A DNA stretch of 61,693 nt from Chara braunii (Eukaryota; Streptophyta; Charophyceae; Charales; Characeae), in NCBI GenBank assembly GCA_003427395.1, contig BFEA01000006.1:7077290-7138982 (forward strand), in the 5' to 3' direction. The translations under genes were made by a program, and so were the position numbers. Under the pieces are notes generated by a model. That model saw only the letters and a list, made by a program, of their open reading frames with translations. It ran no database searches and was not told the DNA's origin. Shown here piece by piece: positions 22,733 through 32,591 of this stretch (positions are counted from its first letter, which is position 1; every line of letters starts with the position of its first letter).

Positions 22733-22989
22733 GGGGGCGCGGCGCTTCCGGGAGCGCTGCGCCCCGCCGCCCGCAGCTGGAAACTCGCGCGCGTAAAGTG
22801 GTCGTAGGGTGTAACGCGGGTAGGGGGTGATCGGACGGCGGGAGGACGGGGAGATGGAGCGCGCCTCGGCGTCCCCTACTTTTGAAAGCACCTCGGTGCC
22901 ATCTCCGGCTTGCGCTTCACTCAGTGGTGTCACAGGTTGGCGCGTTGGGTGAAGGGGAGTGTACCTTCGAGAGGCGTATGAATTTTGGC

Positions 22990-23400
22990 GCTAATACCAT
23001 CGTCATCATTCTTGTTATCATCCTTGCCATCATCATCCTTGTCATCATCACCATTTCATCGACCTTAGTTCTGGGTGTTCGTCAGTTGATTATCATCTGT
23101 TTGTAGTTATTAGTGGGCGCTGGCGCGTCATCATCTTACACGATCGTCACAATCTTACATGATTATCATTATCATCTCGATCACTGTCACATCAGGAATA
23201 TCATCCGCATTATCATCATCTCGTCAGTATCATCATCATCATTATCGATAGTACCATCTTTATTGCTATTATCACTACCATCATCATCATCATTATCATC
23301 AGACTATATCTCAGGAATATCATCAGCATTATCATCATGTCGTCGCTATCATCACTACCATCATCATCATCATTATCATCAGATTATATCGCAGTCGTAA
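22990..23400. repeat. ATC/ATT-rich imperfect microsatellite
   Basis: Dense CATCATCAT and TTATCATC words over about 400 bp. 23273-23330 and 23335-23390 are near-duplicates (ACTACCATCATCATC ... ATCAGA). A related ATC tract lies at 40975-41020. Confidence 0.85.
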
Positions 23401-23559
23401 TCGCAGGGACTGTTCATTATCGGTTGTTTTCTAATTGAGAGGTGAGTTGGCAGTATCATCATCTTCATTCAACAAAATCTAAACGAACAATATCTTGGTA
23501 AGCATGGCGCAAATAATTGTAGTCGGCTGGATTGGATTATTCCCGGATGGTTGATTGGG

Positions 23560-23880
23560 TGGGTAAGGGGTGGGGGGAGCTCCATCCTGCAGAGGCATCG
23601 CAAGGCGGGGGGCGAATGTCTCAAAAGGGGTAGGGGCGAAGTAGGGGGTTGCCCTATTCCGGGGCAAGGGGCTGTGTGTGTGGGTCAACATTAGTCCCTG
23701 CGGAGGCGGAAATGGGCAGGGGATGGGGGGGCATGCTTTAGGCGGGAACTGTATGCTCCTGGGGAAAGGGGGGAGGGGTTTCGGTCCTATATTGGGGCCG
23801 AGGGAGAGTGGGTGACTCCCCTCAGCGGAGGCAGTGTAGGACTGAGGGGGGAGGGGTAGGGGGTGGGAGGGGCGATCTCT
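23560..23880. other. G-rich block within the non-autonomous element
   Basis: Many runs of three to six G on the plus strand. The reverse strand shows a 161-codon frame of Pro-rich low complexity with no family signal, so it is not called as a gene. Confidence 0.5.
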
Positions 23881-23989
23881 GACGAAGAAACTTATCATCC
23901 AGTTTACTACTACTTGGTTGCCTTTCGAGGAGGTGGTGGGATAGGTGTTATCTGGCAAATCCACTTATGATCCTATAAGGGATGGTTGA

Positions 23990-24245
23990 AAAGTCGGTGG
24001 CCCTCGTGGATCGATGCTGGAGCAACGCTGGCCGGAGCTGGAGCCAGGTGGCGCAACTCTGTGACCTAGCTTAGTGGGGGCGTGAGGCCTGGTAGAGAGC
24101 TCTGGGGGGCTGTTTGGGGGCAGTGGTCATCGGGGGTCGTAATGGGCGCGATGTTGGCCTGTGCTGGAGCAAGGTGGTGCAACTCTGTAACCTAACCTGA
24201 TGGGGGCATGAGGCCCGGAAGAGCTCCGGTTCGTGCTGATTTTAG
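23990..24245 (+). repeat. Dispersed repeat R, copy 3 (two internal units)
   Basis: Contains CAACGCTGGCCGG and GGGCGTGAGGCCTGGTAGAG, as do copies at 30428 and 40585. A second, shorter unit follows at 24150-24240 (GGTGGTGCAACTCTGTAACC ... GAGGCCCGGAAGAGC). Confidence 0.7.
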
Positions 24246-24597
24246 CCATACTGGCGGTGGTTGTAGGTTGATTGAGTAGGTTTCACCTATTCGCAGGACC
24301 TCAGCGGTAGGCTACTACAAGAGTTATATCCTAATTGGCATCAGAGATCTAGGATCTGTTCCATGCTTTTGAGTCTTGTCGTGCTTATAGATGGCTTTCA
24401 GTGTGTAGGTTGCATAGTTTTCATCTTTAGCCGAAGCCAGGGAATGGCCCTGGTATCTTAAAGGTTTCTGCAAAATTTCTTCAATATGTTTTTGAATGGG
24501 ACGCTGGGCCCGGTTCCCAGCACGTGTTGCTCCCCACGAATAGATTGGAGCATGTCCAAAAAGAAAAAAGAAAAAAAGAAAAAAAAAGCACAATGCC

Positions 24598-25331
24598 CCG
24601 CTGAAATGACCCGACTCCCAACTCTCAGCTAAAACACATGCTGCATTTCCGTTTTTCAATCGAAAGAAGCAATATTTCACAGATCTCGCTGTATCCGGTC
24701 AATCGCAACAAGATGGGCAAGTGCGGCTTCGCCAGCTTTGTACGCCGTCTGAGAAACGGTCAGAAACCACACTAATTAAAGACTACAAATTTGGGTAGCT
24801 CCACACCCAAACCCGTGCGGAATTATCAAGTTGTAAAATTCCATAACCATATGGCACTAAGACACTCGCCAGAACACAAATGCACACTCCACACCCTTGC
24901 ACATCAGCACAACATTCGCAAATCCACGATACATGACGACACTATGTTCAAAAACACTTAGAACCGAACCAGGAATGACATTGGTAAGCCCATTTTTCTA
25001 CCACGACCAGCAACACCTTTCCCATTATTTTACACTCAACCACACACAAAGCAGCAGTAACACACAAACCAAATCTGAAATCCCGGACACACTGTATTTC
25101 CCGACAACAATGTTCAGGTGAGTGACAAATGCGAGCGGTGTGAAGGAACACAGACACATCTAATTTTTACCCCGCGTAACGGCAGGATAAATCACCGCTT
25201 GCAGTCCAAATAACGACACATTGCCATTACCTCTCAAACAAATGGCACTGTACAGAACACGAGTCCCACGACAACAACTTGCTAGCAATTCACCGTAAAT
25301 GAACCCAAATGCAAATTCCAAACATGAACAC
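24598..25331. other. No feature recognised
   Basis: AT-rich sequence between two retroelement insertions. Reading frames are short and without family signal. It contains the pre-insertion target of both neighbours. Confidence 0.5.
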
Positions 25332-25349
25332 CATACCCCAGAATTCTTT
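25332..25349 (+). repeat. Target-site duplication of LINE-3, left copy
   Basis: CATACCCCAGAATTCTTT matches 29653-29670 (CATACCCCATAATTCTTT) at 17 of 18 positions, next to the poly(T). Confidence 0.85.
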
Positions 25350-25375
25350 TTTTTTTTTTTTTTTTTTTAATATAA

Positions 25376-25394
25376 CAGACCCTCTCGGTTCTGG
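25376..25394 (-). other. LINE-3 3' terminal stem-loop
   Basis: On the minus strand CCAGAACC-GAGA-GGGTCTG, one mismatch from the perfect hairpin at the end of LINE-2, 7 bases from poly(A). Confidence 0.6.
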
Positions 25395-26258
25395 CTCCTG
25401 CCATTCTGGGGAGCAACAGTCCGGTTCCTATTCCCCCGGCAAGTCAGATATGAATACAGAGAAAACACGCGCACGCTCCTCCCCATTATGGCTGAGAGGC
25501 CCGAGTGGACGCCATTGATTACTTCCGTAGGGAAGGATGTACCACCCCTCACCCTTGCCTAAGTTAGCCTATATCTACTACCTTCTGTTCCTCTGAGCTG
25601 CCTAGCTCCTAGCTCTTCTCAGCTGAGTTCTGTTCGGATAAAACTGAACGCTAGAGCTGATGTCGGGGGCTGGGATCTAAGGGTTTGCTTAAACAATTAT
25701 TTATACCCGCTCTTCCCCAGGAACTCGAAAGAACTTGCCCACTTCTCGAGCTCTATGGTGTTTTATCCTCTGAACTCCCTTTCTCCCATCTTTTGGGCTG
25801 TCAGGTACTCTAGATCCTGTCTGTACTGCTGTTTCTGCCTTCTGCCTTTTCTTAAACCCTAAACCCTAGGCTATTCGGGTCGTCTGTTACGCGCAGATTG
25901 TAGCTTTTTCCTGTTAAGTCAGTAAGGTTTCTAGAGGGTTTTGCCCTTTTTTTAAGTTTTTTGCCGATTCTTATGGATTTACCCGTAAGGTGGGATTCTT
26001 TATTGAAGTTTATTCCACTCTTCTTTTTTCCTTTTTTCTTCCCTTACGTTTCCTAAGCCCTCTCGAGTCCTTGTACACTTTTCTTTTATGCATCTACTTA
26101 ATCCTAAGCCCTGGCCTTCCTTCCCTTAGGTGTTCCCTCTGCGGCGTTAGGCCCTTGGCCTTCCTCCCCTTTCTTGGCTTTCTCTGTTCTATCTTGATTT
26201 CAAGTGGGGGAGGGGACGACTTCTCGGTTTTCCTCAGTACTCCTAATCTAAGGACTTT
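25395..26258 (-). other. LINE-3 3' UTR
   Basis: Non-coding. The first 160 bases inside the tail align with the LINE-2 3' UTR at 30891-31080 (shared GAGCAACAGTCCGGTTCC, GGGAAGGATGTACCAC and CTGCCTAAGTTAGCCTA-type words), so LINE-2 and LINE-3 belong to one family. Confidence 0.7.
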
Positions 26259-27903
26259 TTATCCGTCCCGGTCCATGGATTCCGTCTCTGTGTTTTCTAT
26301 TCTTTGTCCGTCTGCACTTGGCTCGCACCAATTCGTAAAGCAGATCACTCTTTCTGTTATTCGTGCTATTAAACCTTCTTTCAACCATGTTTCTTCAATT
26401 TCTTTTTGCATGCTAGTCTTCCTTTGGATGTCCTCTTCTTTGTCAATTTTCCTTAGTGTATGCTTCCATTCTACTCTAATTTCCGTTTCCATCAATTCTT
26501 TGGCCTCCTCCCAGGATTCATTCATGGATATTCTCTTTTTTCCTATTGTTCCCCCGCATCTTGCTTTCCATATTACCCATAGTGTGGTTTTCCTCATCAG
26601 TTCCAACAACTCCATATTCTCTTCTGGGGCCGTGTTTTCCAGATCCAAGGTCGTAAGCAGGAGAAACTGGTCTGTTGGGAAGTTTGAGGCGGTAATGTTG
26701 AACCAAACTCTTTTGCACCTGTCCTATAGGGTTGAGGTGTGTTGGCAATCTAGTAGGCAGTGGGTTAGCGTTTCCGTCTGATGCTCCGTGCACATTTGGC
26801 ACATTGCAGATGTTGGTGATCTTTCTTCCTCCCTGCGTCTTTTATCCAGCCAGGCATTTACCGGAAGTGCGTGATATATTATTAGCCATTGTAGGCTTCG
26901 TATCCTTTGTGGTTTCATTGAGGAATAGTACGTCCATGGGATTGAGCTCAGTCTGTTTGGGTCTATTTGGAGGTCCTTCTCCCACCTTGTGGTTATTGCT
27001 GGGAGTGGGTTTTCTGCCTTGCATCTGGATTTGTAGCCCACTTTAACTGTGTACTCGTGCAATGCTATCCACTTCTTGGCTCTACCCCTTCCCCTTTCTT
27101 CGTACCAGCCCCATTCCCTAGGGTCTACTTCCAATTCTGTTATGTCCTTGTCGGGCCTGAACAGCCAGATGGGGTCGTTCTCTTTTCCTCTCCTCTTCTT
27201 TTCCCTCCTTTGCTCATTTTTCAATTCTCTGACTTTCCGCAGGTCCTGGGTGTTGAATTCCAGCTTTATTAGTGGGTTTCTTCGCACTTCTGTAATTGCC
27301 TTCCCTGTTCCTTCTAACTCGTGAACCTCAAAAGGTTGCTATATCTCTGGTTGCTATATCTCTGTCAATCACTGACTGTTGGATGAAACACAGGGCTACA
27401 GAGGGCGTGTTTTGGCTTTTTAAAGTTGCCCAATCCCCCTTTTTCCATGACTTGTCCTTTTCAACAGCTTTCTCCAGGCTATTGGTATGCTGTCTATCAG
27501 TTCTTCGAGGTTCTTTTGTAGATTGTGTACTCCCCGCAAGTTTGGTCTTAGTTCCTCTTCCCTTTTCCATCTTCGGTTTCCATCATCCCATAGGTGTGCT
27601 ACTTTCCATATTGCCTTTTTCCACCCACACCCTCCATCTCTTATCCTTTCCTAGAAGTGTCCAGCGTACTTCATGGCGATCTTTTAGTAATTCGTTTTCG
27701 AATAAGGGTTGGGGTAACACTTCTTCTTTTGAGTTTGGTCCCCTCCTCCTTTGTGGTAGTGCCTCCTCCCATGCAGCGATTAGTTTTGCCCAGTGGTGGC
27801 TTGGCGTATCAACGGTAGGGGGATGTCCCCTTGGCCTGAGCCTTATACCTTCCCTCCTCGGAGCCCAGTGCTTATTCAGGGAAAGCAATGAAGCCATGAC
27901 CAA
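26259..27903 (-). pseudogene. LINE-3 ORF2 C-terminal half with zf-RVT
   Basis: Frames 27903-27583, 27287-26724, 26802-26518 and 26648-26259 follow each other on the minus strand. They read WEEALPQRRRGPNSKEEVLPQPLFENELL, DITELEVDPREWGWYEERG, RIRSLQWLIIYHALPVNAWL, MCQMCTEHQTETLTHCLLDC (zf-RVT CxxC...HxxxC) and ENMELLELMRKTTLWVIWKARC. The order and motifs match the ORF2 C-terminus of LINE-1 and LINE-2. There are several frameshifts. It is truncated at its 5' side by the inversion junction. Confidence 0.85.
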
Positions 27904-29652
27904 ATTCTTTTTTCAAAAAATTAAAGCCAATAGCAGAAACAATAGGATTATGGAACTACTGAGAGACGACGAGGGGAGAATAAGGAGGAACCAAAGAGCC
28001 CTCCTAAAAATTGCAGCGAATTTCTATAAAAAGCTATATACCTCTCAATCTCTCCCAGAAAACAGCCACTCCATAGAAAGGGCACGAGAAAAATTCATTA
28101 AGCATTTCGACAGGAGCATAAGACCGGAAGTTGCGGCGTACCTAGACAAAGATCTCTCCATAGAGGAAATTCATAGGGCCCTAGACGGCATGAAACCAAA
28201 TAAAGTACCAGGCATAGACGGCTTGACAAGGGAGTTCTGGCAGGAATTTTGGCCAGTACTAGGAAAAGATCTCTTCCGCTTTTTCCAGGAGGCATATAAG
28301 AAGGGAAGTTTAGGAGAAGATATCAGCACAGGGGTAGTGACACTCCTCTGTAAGAAAGGAGAAAAGGAAGACATAAGAAACTACAGACCAATCACTCTTC
28401 TACCAGTAACCTACAAGATACTAGCAAAAGCACTGGCAAACAGACTAAGAAACATGACAGATAAATGTTTCCACTTAGACCAAACAGGCTTCATTCCAGG
28501 CCGATACATCTTAGACAATGTAGTCTGCCTTAATGAAGCGACCAAATTAATAAGAGACAAGAAGATACAAGCAGCAATACTATTCTTCGATTTTGAGAAA
28601 GCATATGATCAGGTAAATCGCGATTTCCTACAGACATGTATGGAAAAAATGGGGGAAGGACCAGTGTTCAGAAAGTGGGTCAAGGTCCTATGTGCGGATG
28701 CAAGAGGGAAAGTACAGGTAAATGGATTTTTATCGGACACGTACAAAATGTCAAGATCAGTTAGATAGGGAGACCCCTTAGCTGCACCGATTTTCTTATT
28801 TGTAATGGAAGCCATCGCAGCGTTCCTAAGGAAGGATCCCTCAATAGAAAGGCTACAAGCCGTGAATGACATTCACAATAGACGAGTGCACTTACCTACG
28901 GCGATGCTATTTGCGGATGATCTAACAGTCTTAATACAAGCCGTGAATGACATTCACAATAAACGAGTGCACTTACCTACGGCGATGCTATTTGCGGATG
29001 ATCTAACAGTCTTAATAAGAGCATTAGACTCATCCTTTCAGGCATTGACAAGAGTAATGCAGGCATTCCAACTAGCATCAGAAATAAAGATTAATTGGAG
29101 GAAAACAGTAGGCTGGTGGAATGCAGATTCAGCACCCCCCCCAGCCACAGAGGAAGCACAGGGTCTGCAATGGATGAATCACCAAGACCCCGTGAGGTTC
29201 CTGGGCATAGCAGTCACCATGTCCGGCTTTAGTGAATCAATTGCTGCTAACCTGTTTGCAGCAGTCATGAACAAATACATAGGGTGGCAAAGGGTATACA
29301 CATCCTTGATGGGAAGGGCCCTAGTCATTAACTCGTCAGTTTTCTCCATGATCTGGTACACAGCTTCAATTTGGGATCCACCAAAGAATTTCACCAAGGA
29401 GCTAAAGAAAAAAACAGCGGCCTACCTATGGACGGGGGATGCTTCCAGGGATCACTTTATTACAAAGGTAGCATTGGCATATGTAATTAACTCAGCTAAC
29501 AGAGGAGGACTAGGTCTTATAGATCCGGCAGCGGAATACAAAGCGCTGCAAGCTAAATGGATACTAAGATTAGTACTAAAACCAGAACTCCCATGGCAAG
29601 AAATGGCGCTGTACCAAGTCAGAAATTTGCTGCCTTTCAAAGCGCACGAGAG
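27872..29652 (+). pseudogene. LINE-3 reverse transcriptase, inverted 5' half
   Basis: The plus strand reads MTKFFFQKIKANSRNNRIMEL, MKPNKVPGIDGLTREFW, KGEKEDIRNYRPITLLPVTYK, DQTGFIPGRYILDNV, AAILFFDFEKAYDQVN, SRSVR-stop-GDPLAAPIFLFVMEA (a TAG in place of Gln in QGDPL, at 28766-28768), then the FADD box twice because of an 81-bp in-frame duplication (28854-29015). It continues with thumb sequence to ALYQVRNLLPFKAHES. It starts abruptly within the pre-RT linker, which marks the 5' truncation point of this insertion. Confidence 0.9.
28854..29015 (+). repeat. 81-bp in-frame tandem duplication of the RT catalytic box
   Basis: 28854-28934 and 28935-29015 differ at one base (AATAGACG against AATAAACG). 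Each copy encodes 27 residues including AMLFADDLTVLI. Confidence 0.95.
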
Positions 29653-29670
29653 CATACCCCATAATTCTTT
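29653..29670 (+). repeat. Target-site duplication of LINE-3, right copy
   Basis: CATACCCCATAATTCTTT, 17/18 to the left copy at 25332-25349. Confidence 0.85.
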
Positions 29671-30427
29671 ACACCTCACACAAACAAAACCCTATCCCCC
29701 ACCCTAGAACATATCAGCATTAAATTAACTGAACCGAAGTACGTACACTGTACAGTGGGCCAGCAACAACTCCCATGAGGTCAATGGAGGTCCTCCGCAA
29801 CACCGAGACTCTGGACGTCCAAAGAGTGAACTGCGCAATTCTCGTACTCTTCGGAGTTCACGGTACACAGGCCGTGCTGTGTATAGTGAACCCACAGTGC
29901 AGCCTCCATGCTTTGCGAGGCTCCACTAAGCACATTCTCCCACTTCAGATTTTGCAGGCAGCGGAGGATACGAGGCCATTCTCATCTGACAAAGCCTACA
30001 AAGCTGCACTTGCAATCATTGACATACTTGCACTTGACACAGTGTTATCAAAAACACAAATGGCAGTTCATTGTAGCACAATACGGTTGTACTTTCTGGG
30101 GGTAAGGGGAGTGGGGGGGGGGGGGAGAATATTGTTCCAAGCTGGGGCCGACAGGGAGGGTCTACAATTATGATATTCCTTTTCATCGGAGGCAGCGACG
30201 GGACAGATTGGAAAGATGGAAAGAAGGGGGGGGGGGGTTTGGATGGGGATTTTCTGGGTTCTTTCTTTTAATATGTGCTATGTGCGTAGCACGGAGCTCC
30301 TCACAGAGCTAATCTCCATTGAATCCTGTCCTATACATCACTGTCCAGGTTATGTCAAGCATTTATGTCTTCTATACTTCCTGGGCGACATCTGGTTTTC
30401 TTTTGTATTGGATACGGAGTTTCAGGG
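29671..30427. other. No gene recognised
   Basis: A spacer between LINE-3 and repeat R copy 1. It holds two G-runs (about 30111-30124 and 30227-30238). A 132-codon frame at 29775-30173 has no family signal and ends in the G-run. Confidence 0.45.
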
Positions 30428-30785
30428 ATGATTGAATCTTGGTTGATGCCTTGCAGATCGGTGATGTTTTATGCTCTTGGTTTGCCGCTGCCAGAACAAC
30501 GCTGGCAGGTGCTGGGGCTTACTGCCCTGTGACCTGTTTGTGTCAGGAGCGTGAGGCCTGGTAGAGAGATCTGGGGATTCGCCAAGGGAGGAAGGCAATC
30601 CAGTGGCGAACTGAGGGGGTCTGTTGTGACAACCTAAGGGGCCGGGTGCAGTCTTGGTAGTGAGAACACGATAGATTTGGGGGTATTGGTCAGGATGCCT
30701 TCGTTCTTGAACTGTTGTGTCTGGTAAGGGAGGCTAGGAATTGTTTAGGGGTTGTGAGGACAGGTTTTTGCTGATGTAGTTCATC
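30428..30785 (+). repeat. Dispersed repeat R, copy 1
   Basis: Aligns along its whole length with 40585-40945 in the same orientation: GATTGAATC, GTTGATGC, GCTCTTGGTTT, CTGCCAGAAC, GAGGCCTGGTAGAGAG, GAAGGCAATCCAGTGGCGAA and GATGTAGTTCAT are shared in order. It lies 60 bp left of the LINE-2 poly(A). Confidence 0.85.
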
Positions 30786-30846
30786 CAGTCCAAGCGTAGT
30801 ATCCCACTAATTATGCTATGTTACACTTACCTGGCTTCCTCGTATC

Positions 30847-30870
30847 TTTTTTTTTTTTGTTTTTTTTTTT
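30847..30870 (-). other. Poly(A) tail of LINE-2
   Basis: A 24-base T-run with one G on the plus strand, immediately followed by the terminal hairpin. Confidence 0.85.
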
Positions 30871-30890
30871 CCAGAACCTCTCGGTTCTGG
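30871..30890 (-). other. LINE-2 3' terminal stem-loop with GAGA loop
   Basis: On the minus strand CCAGAACC-GAGA-GGTTCTGG, a perfect 8-bp stem closed by a GNRA-type tetraloop and directly abutting poly(A). 3' stem-loops of this kind are recognised by the RT of several stringent LINE families, such as eel UnaL2, so a role in self-recognition is a reasonable inference. Confidence 0.75.
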
Positions 30891-31216
30891 CTCCTGCCAT
30901 TCTGGGGAGCAACAGTCCGGTTCCTATTCCCCCGGCAAGTCAATAATGAATACATAAGTAACTCACTCGCGCTCCTTCCCGTTATAGCTGAGAGGACCGA
31001 ATAGACGACATTGATTGCTTCCTCAGGGAAGGATGTACCACTTCACACCCCTGCCTAAGTTAGCCTACATCCTTCTGCCTCAGAATCCTCATAATCCTCT
31101 TACATCTTAATGTCATCAGATAAGGATGCCTCTTCAGTCAGAAATGTAACCGCCAAATAAGAGTGATCTATCTAGCATCCTTTGTCTAGATCCTCCGCTT
31201 ATCTATTCCTTTCCTT

Positions 31217-32413
31217 TTAACCTTCCTCCCCTCCCCCAAACCATTCCAAATTCACCAAAGCAAGTCTTGACTGAGGAAAAGGGTTTGGAAATAAAGCTGT
31301 TGATCTTAATGAAGCTCCCGGTTGGATATCAAACCAGTTATGAAACATAATCTTGTAGTCCCTTATGAATGACTCATGTTGCCCTTCCCCCCCTTCCTCC
31401 CCTGGCCAAATAACTTCCTCCAATTTCTCCTTCGACTCATCCCGCAGGCATTCCAATTTAAATTCCTCAATTTTTTGCTTTTCTTTGTTTGAATTGTGAA
31501 AGTCTTTCTTTCATAATTTCCCATTGAGCTCTGATTTCTGTTTGCATAAAATGTTGAATTACTTCTAACGTTTCCTTCCCTTCCATACTTGTTTTTTCAA
31601 TTGTTATTACACATTTTTTTTGCCATAAAACCCATAAAACAGCTTTTCTGCCCAACCGGAAGAAATTTTGTTGAAACACTGATAATTCAATTAATATCGG
31701 ATTCCAGAACCTTAGAAGGATTGCTCTCCAATCCCATGGCCATTCCAGTCCTGTTATCCTATGCCACACATAATCGCACCGACGCCATATCAAAACAGAA
31801 CCTGGACATTACAGAAAAATGTGTTTTATAGTTTCTCTGAATTTCCTACTAGGAAAGGTATGTACACAGGAGATAAACCATGATAACGGCACTCCCCTCT
31901 GCTCCAGCGTAGAGTGATCTTTATCCAGTCATTCGTGGGCAAACACTTGTGCATTAGCTGTCACTGTAATGACGCAAACTTAGCTGGCCTCTCCTTTAAG
32001 CTTTGGAACCATCTCACCGGTTTAATTACTTCCTCATATATATTAAGGTGCTTGCACCATCGTTCTCTTATGATTTTTGACACCTCTATTTTAGGGCGTA
32101 ATAATCGATAGGATGCCTTAACCGACAAGGATTGTAATCTTAGGGGTTTGCTCCTCCTGCTTACCCGCCAGGTCCACTCTGCTGGATCCAGCGGGAGATC
32201 CTGAATAGAAAGATGTGGAAGGAATGTTATCCATCCTTTTGTTGATGCCTCATATAAAGCTCTTATCCTATACATTTCATGAAAGGGAAAAAATATTACT
32301 TTATCTTGGACTTTATTAGAAATCCTATTATCCTTTTGCATGTTCAGTACATTTACCACCGCCCTCTCCTTATGGACGTCCAGGATTTGACCTACTGACT
32401 TTGTTTGACCCAT
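31217..32413 (-). pseudogene. LINE-2 ORF2 C-terminal part
   Basis: Frames 32413-31961, 31793-31467 and 31456-31217 read QILDVHKERAVVNVLNMQKD, ALYEASTKGWITFLPHLSI, LPLDPAEWTWRVSRRSKPLR, ICEDF-type connector, then MIWRRCDYVWHRITGLEWPW and ALVNLEWFGGGEE at the end. Each block has a counterpart in LINE-1 (for example LPLDPEEW and LTWRWWDRIWSRLDNGSKWPW). The zinc-finger cysteines lie in a frame-broken stretch near 31800-31900. Confidence 0.75.
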
Positions 32414-32591
32414 CTTGCAGGTTTATGCATACCCAATCTGTTGTCCTAAAGATCGTTTTTTTTTTAAGCGCCCTTATCTATGCCAGAGGGACCGCAGAGA
32501 TTAGTTTCTCCAGATTGTCATATAACCTGTGTGCATATTTAATATTTTTTCTGAGTTTGTCCACTGCTTTCCAGTTCCTGGTCTCCTGGTC

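Larger units (their letters stand above)
22733..24587 (+). mobile_element. Non-autonomous retroelement with LINE-derived 3' end
   Basis: The element ends at 24556-24587 in an A-rich tail (AAAAAG units). The 100 bases before the tail (from about 24460) match the LINE-1 3' UTR: ATGGGACGCTGG, then TGTTGCTCCCCAC and AATAGAT. A 10-bp exact repeat flanks 22733-24587. Inside are a GC-rich start (22735-22800), ATC-repeat sequence (22990-23400), a G-rich block (23560-23880) and a duplicated unit of the dispersed repeat family (23990-24240). It has no protein-coding capacity. It may be a SINE-like element mobilised by the LINE. If only the 3' part is the true element, its 5' end would lie near 24,000. 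Confidence 0.55.
25350..29652 (-). mobile_element. LINE-3: 5'-truncated LINE with inverted 5' half (twin priming)
   Basis: The 3' part (about 27880 to 25350) reads on the minus strand and ends in poly(A) (T-run 25347-25368). The 5' part (about 27880 to 29652) reads on the plus strand. Target duplications flank the whole. The protein end of the inverted part (ALYQVRNLLPFKAHES) and the start of the minus part (NKHWAPRREG) are adjacent in homologous LINEs (LINE-2: LEQIRRLAPKTVKEV then SKYWTISRP), so the two parts are one element copy split by inversion. Confidence 0.9.

Noticed and set aside
22990-23400. Isoleucine-rich frames that look like membrane segments
   Set aside because: They are translations of ATC/ATT repeats.
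23479-23964. 161-codon proline-rich minus-strand frame
   Set aside because: Low-complexity translation of a G-rich block within a non-coding repeat, with no homologue recognised.
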